Shown here piece by piece: positions 59,020 to 64,000 of a DNA stretch of 64,000 bases. This DNA is from Ampelocalamus luodianensis (taxonomy: Eukaryota; Streptophyta; Magnoliopsida; Poales; Poaceae). Position numbers and translations under genes: made by a program. The stretch spans positions 57,460,522 to 57,524,521 of the forward strand of contig CM070620.1 in the NCBI GenBank assembly GCA_036346255.1, read 5' to 3'. The notes below the pieces were generated by a model. It saw only the letters and a list, made by a program, of their open reading frames with translations. It was not told the origin of the DNA and made no database searches. The number at the start of each line of letters is the position of its first letter. The stretch's first letter is position 1.

Positions 59020-60043
59020 CTCAGGTCTTACGGATAATCTTACGTCGGTGGTGACCACTCCACGCCGCGTCCTCCATTAGGACGAGGCTGCAACACTCGA
59101 GGCGAGCATTCGCATAATGGCCCTTGTTGTGGCAATAAAACAAGTAACCTCGGCCGCCGGATTGCGGAGGCCGCTCTCGTTCTTGGATCGCAGCGCACGT
59201 GGCTGGCTCACGACTGCGGTGGGCGAGGAGAGTGCGAGATGGCCTCGCGCCGGTGGAGCAAAAGAGCAGGCCATCAGTGCCGCCCGGCCGAGGACGAGTG
59301 AGGCTGGTGTGAGTAGACTGATGTGCCTCCCATTTGCGCTTGCGGGACTCGCCCAGCGCCTTTGCCTTATGCTCAGCAACAATGGCCTTATCTACCAAGG
59401 CCTGAAAGTCAGAGAAGTCCACAATAGATAGCTTGTCCTGCAGCTCCTCGGGCAAGCCATCCATAAACTTCTCCTGCTTAGCCTCATCTGAGGCCACCTC
59501 TCCCGGAGCATAACGAGCCAGATGATTGAACTCGTACAAGTACTCCGTCACAGATTTGCGCCCTTGCTTGAGCGCGAGGAACTCCTTCTTCTTCAGCTTC
59601 ATCAGGCCGTCAGGGATGTGGGCCCGACGAAAAGCTGTCTGAACTCCTCCCACGCGACCACATGGCCCGCGGGCTGCATGGCGAGATAGTTCTCCCACCA
59701 TGAGAGTGTCGCGCCCTCAAGCTGGTGGGACGCGAAGAGCGCCTTATCCTGCGCCTGGCACTGAGCTATGTTGAGCTTCCGCTCAACCATGCGCAGCCAA
59801 TCATCCGCATCGAGAGGGTCCTCAGAGCGGGAGTAAGTCGGCGGTGCGTGCGGAGGAACTCGCAAGTCCCCGCGAGTCCGGTGGCCGCCACCACGGCAGG
59901 AGTGGAGGTATTCCTAGCAATAACCTCCAAGATGCGCGTCGGTCCATGCGGTTTCGCTCGACCGAGCGAGCACCTCACCATGGTCGGAGGAGGGGAAGCT
60001 CCTCATCATGACCACCTCTTGGCGCCACGCGTTCTCCGGCCAT
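59020..60043 (-). pseudogene. gag: gag of element D, frameshifted
   Basis: The start codon is at 60,041-60,043 (MAGERVAPRGGHDEELP). The gag core reads PPTYSRSEDPLDADDWLRMV, ERKLNIAQCQAQDKALFASH, LEGATLSWWENYLAMQPAGH, then GRKSVTEYLYEFNHLARYAP and FSDFQALVDKAIVAEHKAKA (59,860-59,340). A single CCHC knuckle is recognisable as FYCHNKGHYANA at about 59,110-59,150, with its first Cys lost to a 1-base change. Frame breaks occur near 59,960, 59,690, 59,320 and 59,130. Gag would package the element RNA. Confidence 0.88.
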
Positions 60044-60457
60044 CTGTTTTACTAAGACAAGTTAGCAACAAATTTAAGAGCAAGAAAGCCCAAAATTCAT
60101 GAAAGCGGTCGAAACAAACACAAGGCGGGATAAAGTTCGACCGGCAAAAATCGGACACATAACTACTCCCTTTACATCTTACCCTATTATCCCCACAAGT
60201 TTTAGTTGGATTAAACTTCATGGTTCTCCCCAAACTAATTCCACCAGTAGTAACTATCTTTTGAAAGGTGAAGAGAGAAACCAAGTTTCAAAACTTAAAT
60301 TAGAGTAAGATGAGTAGAAAGCTAACATAGGTAAGGAATAAAATCGAGAATCACTGGGTTTTCATAAACCTTTTATGATTTGAAAATAAGACTTTCAAAA
60401 TATCCTAAGGACGACTATGCTTGGGTTACTACGGTCATAATGGCTCGATACCAACTT
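60044..60457 (-). other. Element D leader between PBS and gag
   Basis: Non-coding leader. The PBS TTGGTATCGAGC is at 60,443-60,454 (minus strand). About 400 bp match the leader of element C (46,183-46,350), showing close relationship. Confidence 0.8.
60443..60454 (-). other. Primer-binding site of element D
   Basis: Minus strand TTGGTATCGAGC, three bases from the LTR end at 60,458. Confidence 0.88.
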
Positions 60458-63400
60458 TGTGAGGACCCAGATTTATTTGGCTTGTAATGCTTAACCAACC
60501 ACGGCCCTAGCATCACAAGTCAAATAAAGCGATCCTAGATATGTATACTTCCCGCAAAGCGATATACACATCCGGTACAAAATTAGACATCAACTCCATT
60601 CCAAACATAGAGTTCAAACACTACACTACCAAGCGGAAAATAAACAAATAGTAGAGTTATTACGGACAAGGCCGATAGGCCAAGATACACAAATAACGAG
60701 AAGAAGACAATGGAAGCAAAAGTGCCATAAGATGGCTATAAACAAAGCCAATCGGTGTGCCTTCAACCCACAAGGCATCGACCAGGACCGCCAAGACTAG
60801 TTGTCACCACGGCGACAAAGACTGACTCACGTAGTGAGGCCCCTGAGGCTCACCTTCTTCCTCTGCAACAAAAACATTAAGCAAAGCACCTGAGTACAAA
60901 GATTGTCTTTGTACCCGTAAGACTGACGTGTGAACTAGCAGACCTGTTCATATGCTACATGCAGGCTTATTTGGTGGAGGTCATATGTTTCATTTGCATA
61001 AAGCCAATTTTCATTTGCAATAATTTAATACAGTTTGAAAGCAAGTTTGCAATTCATTTTTAAGATTGAAATAACAGTACGGATATTAATAACAAAAGCG
61101 AAAGATAACCAACCTAGAAGTGACTATCCCAATAGTCACCACAACATAGCACGAATCCAGCATTCGTACCACCCATCAAGTTTTAATTTAAATGTTGTAG
61201 TCTAGTTCTTGGGGCGATCCGAGCGTGTCCATAACCTAGGGACGAGGCTATTCGAATAGTTTTAACCTGCAGGGTGTACCAATGTACCACACTTGCATCG
61301 CCTTTAAGCCAAAACACACTTAGAAGGTATCTTTGCACGCTAAGTCCTACGAGACTTTTTCCAATATTGTGTATTAACTACGAGCCGCTCGTATGGATAG
61401 AAACCCATACGCTTACATGGTAAAGCCGAAAGACAACTACCCACTCGGGATAAAGCTTTTGGACAACTACCATGCTCCCACCTCCATCCCTCCTGCGACC
61501 TCCTGCGACCGGAGCCAATACACGCCAAAGTACTAGGTCAAGAGAGGTCCCATATACTCTAGTGTGGTTAGCACGCAAAATGCTCGAAGACGGTGGCGCA
61601 AGTAACTCGGTCCTTAAGCGACTCGGGCACCTTTCAGCCACACCCAACAGATCACACCGATCTTACCATTGTGCCCAAGTCTAAATCATTTTTGTTTTCA
61701 TTTTTAATTTTGCAATTAAACATAGCAAAAATGCTGAAACATAAAGTTATAGTAGATTTTGTGTGATCAAGGTTACCGACTAAAGTCGATAACCGCTTGA
61801 TTCTACCGATAGCTAAGCATGTCTAAGCAAGTTGACCGGATCTACTAAGTGATAAGAGATCATCCAACGACCTCTAATCACAAGCAAATAACCTAGGCTC
61901 GGTAGTAGAGATCAATATTTTGTCTACGAGGATATGCACTACGGGTTTAACTAATCAATTTAACACAAATTAAGCAATGCATACATACAATTTGAAACAA
62001 AATATTAGACTTTAAAATTGGGATAAACATGATCAAACCGCTTGCACTGGTCTTTGTTGCTCTATATGTTGCGGAGGATCGTTCTCGGGGTTGCCGCAAA
62101 TATCGAATCCTAACGATTGAACAAAGCAAATAATAAGGACGAATAACACCGACAAAACTCAAACATACAACAACATCAAAACAGGCCAAAACTCACACAA
62201 GAGCCTAAGCATAACATAACAAAATTTGAAACAGAGAACAAATCATTTTAAGTTATTAAGAATTTTCTATGAATTTACTAAGCTAAAAACACATCAAAAC
62301 ACTAGGTAATTACTTAACAAATTTTCATGAACAGAAACAGTGTATATAACCTATCCTAATAATTAGTATACTGAAAATGAAATTTTACAGAATTGGGTTC
62401 ATTGAATTTGGACAATTATTGAAAGAGATATACATTTTCTAATTTGGAGATTACATTCTACAACATTAAATTAATTAACAGATTTTGATACAGGACAAGG
62501 TTGACACTAATTTTAGTAAATAATACATTTGAAATGAAAATTAACAGCACTGGTTTCATGCAATTTGGATAAAAATTGAATTAGTTATGCATTTTCTAAG
62601 TTTAATTGAATTAACAGCTCAACAGAAAAGCATTTCAGAAATCCCAAATCATTTCCGAAATCTATAATGCACTAATTCCATTTTGCACCCACACCACCTA
62701 GCCCCGCACATCGACATGCGGGGCGCGAGGGCGCGGCCGAGTCACTCGACTCGCCACGGCCTAAGGTGACGTCGGCGATTCGAGAATACGTCTTCGGCTT
62801 ACCAAGTGCAAACCTATCATACCCTCACGGAGAAATACGCTTCCCAACAGAGAAAACGCATAACCAGAGCTACACAAACCTAACTGACAGCATGGACCCA
62901 CATGGCAGCGACTAAGGAAATAACATAACGGTTGGATTAAAGGATTTCTAAATGCGATTAACCAAAGAGGGCCCACAAGTCAGTGATACTGACTAAAAGA
63001 TGATTATCACTAAAGAGTAGGGTTAGACCTTAACGCTGCCGGCGGCTCACCAGCGACCACAGGGACGGTGGCGCGGCCGGACGACTGATCTCGCGAACCG
63101 GGAGGTCTTAGGCGAGTGAGATATACCTATAGGTTCGCAAAGACCTCGCGAACTTGATGACGGTGACCGGGACCTCGAGGATGCCGCGGCGGTGACAGCG
63201 AACGAGGCGAGAAGAAGATGGGGTGCTCGCGGAGAAGACGCTGCGAGCTTCGAGAAGACCCCGAAAGGTGCGCCACGTGATCGCCTCAGCTCCAGGAAGG
63301 ATACGCCCCAGATAATGCCGACGAAGGAGGTCTGAGACGGCCGGAATTTCCACGGCGGCGGAAAACCGAGCTCGGAGAAGAAGGGGTCGTACAGCCTCAA

Positions 63401-64000
63401 CAATGCACCAAAGATGAAAATGAAGCCATCATTAGATTCAGTGCATCAGTGCGATCCTAAGGGACCAAACGCCGAGGCATGATACTCACTAGATCGCCAG
63501 AAAGCTTACAGGACCAAGATCACCGGAGGCGGAGACGATGAACTTGCTTACGGTGATACGATGCCACGACAATGATCCGGGCTGGGCAAAATGGAGGCGG
63601 CGTGGAGAGTGGATCACGTTGTACGGCGATCGCGGGCTTGAGAGAGGCATCACACGGCGGCGTTGCTCTTGGGTTCAACTCCGGTCGAGACAAAGCGGGC
63701 GGAGAAAGCGACGAATGGGGTAGAGAAGGAATGAATGAGTTCGGTGGGTAGATGAGACCGGCGATGCTTCTGACCGACACGAGGACGTAAATGTGGCGGC
63801 GGCGAGGCGTGGCAAGCATGCGCGTCTGGCGAAAGCTCGGTGAGACGCGGAGAAGGCGAGGCGAAGGCGACAGTGGGGTCCACATCGCCGATCGACGAAG
63901 CGGTGCGAACCGGTGGTTTGGTTTGATCAAGAACACCCCAACCGTTGGATCCGAAATGGACGGTGAGATTGGTGTATGCATTGGACGGTCGGTTGCGCGA
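60458..64000 (-). repeat. Element D 5' LTR, incomplete in window
   Basis: Matches 43,353-45,721 and then 53,670-55,035. It lacks the filler at 45,539. About 0.6 kb of the LTR start should lie beyond 64,000. Confidence 0.88.
61248..61794 (-). other. Conserved LTR core of D (5' LTR)
   Basis: Palindrome CTATTCGAATAG (61,248-61,259). Stem-loop arms at 61,771-61,780 and 61,785-61,794, identical to the 3' LTR copy. Confidence 0.8.

Larger units (their letters stand above)
43353..64000 (-). mobile_element. Element D: Ty3/gypsy retrotransposon, split by C; 5' LTR runs off the window
   Basis: In element orientation: 5' LTR (64,000 and beyond down to 60,458), PBS (60,443-60,454), gag-pol (60,043-55,681), polypurine tract (55,668-55,680), then the 3' LTR in two pieces (55,667-53,670 and 45,721-43,353) because element C (45,722-53,669) sits inside it. 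The two 3' LTR pieces join seamlessly when compared with the 5' LTR at about 62,690. D sits inside the LTR of B; the 5 bp before it are CATGG, which should reappear after its other end. Confidence 0.87.

Overview
The window is heterochromatin-like DNA from a plant, almost certainly a grass (Poaceae). It consists nearly entirely of transposable elements nested inside one another. The grass call rests on TNP2/Transposase_24 CACTA elements with GGGACTAAAGG subterminal motifs and on several Tekay/Del-like Ty3/gypsy elements with multi-kilobase LTRs and a TTGGTATCGAGC primer-binding site. I see no intact host gene, no tRNA, no rRNA and no CRISPR array. The species cannot be fixed from the sequence.

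Layout, left part (1-27,689): one large decayed CACTA (En/Spm) transposon on the + strand whose left end lies outside the window. It carries a broken TNP2-type transposase (1-2,409, resuming at 11,598-11,721) and a second, intron-containing ORF (23,122-27,192) with Transposase_24, DUF8039-like, Pro-rich and Ulp1/C48-peptidase-like parts. Its right terminal region is at 27,458-27,689. Two LTR retrotransposons split it. Element G (2,410-11,597, - strand) has 2.6-kb LTRs and a 4-kb non-coding interior. Element I (13,263-21,888, + strand) is a Ty3/gypsy element with gag-pol, a 2,365-bp 3' LTR and a 5' LTR rearranged into an inverted duplication.

Middle (27,690-29,387): unassigned flanking DNA, then a copia-type gag fragment (- strand).

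Right part (29,388-64,000): LTR retrotransposons inserted into each other like Russian dolls. F LTR (-) contains E LTR (+), which contains A (+, LTR and gag), which contains B LTR (+), which contains D (-, complete interior with gag, protease, RT, RNase H, integrase and chromodomain-like tail), whose 3' LTR contains C (+, gag-protease only, 5.1-kb 3' LTR). The outstanding halves of D, B, A, E and F should follow to the right of the window in that order.

The most interesting signals are structural rather than coding: (1) a serial, modular array of stem-loops in the LTRs of A, G and I; (2) a position-conserved stem-loop with compensatory base changes, paired about 0.5 kb away with an invariant 12-bp palindrome, in the LTRs of B-F; (3) roughly 180-bp periodic modules within LTRs; and (4) a recurrent CAG/CTG to CGA/TCG/CGT/CG discrepancy between copies and at conserved codons, which looks like a methylation-linked sequencing artefact and probably causes some of the frameshifts.
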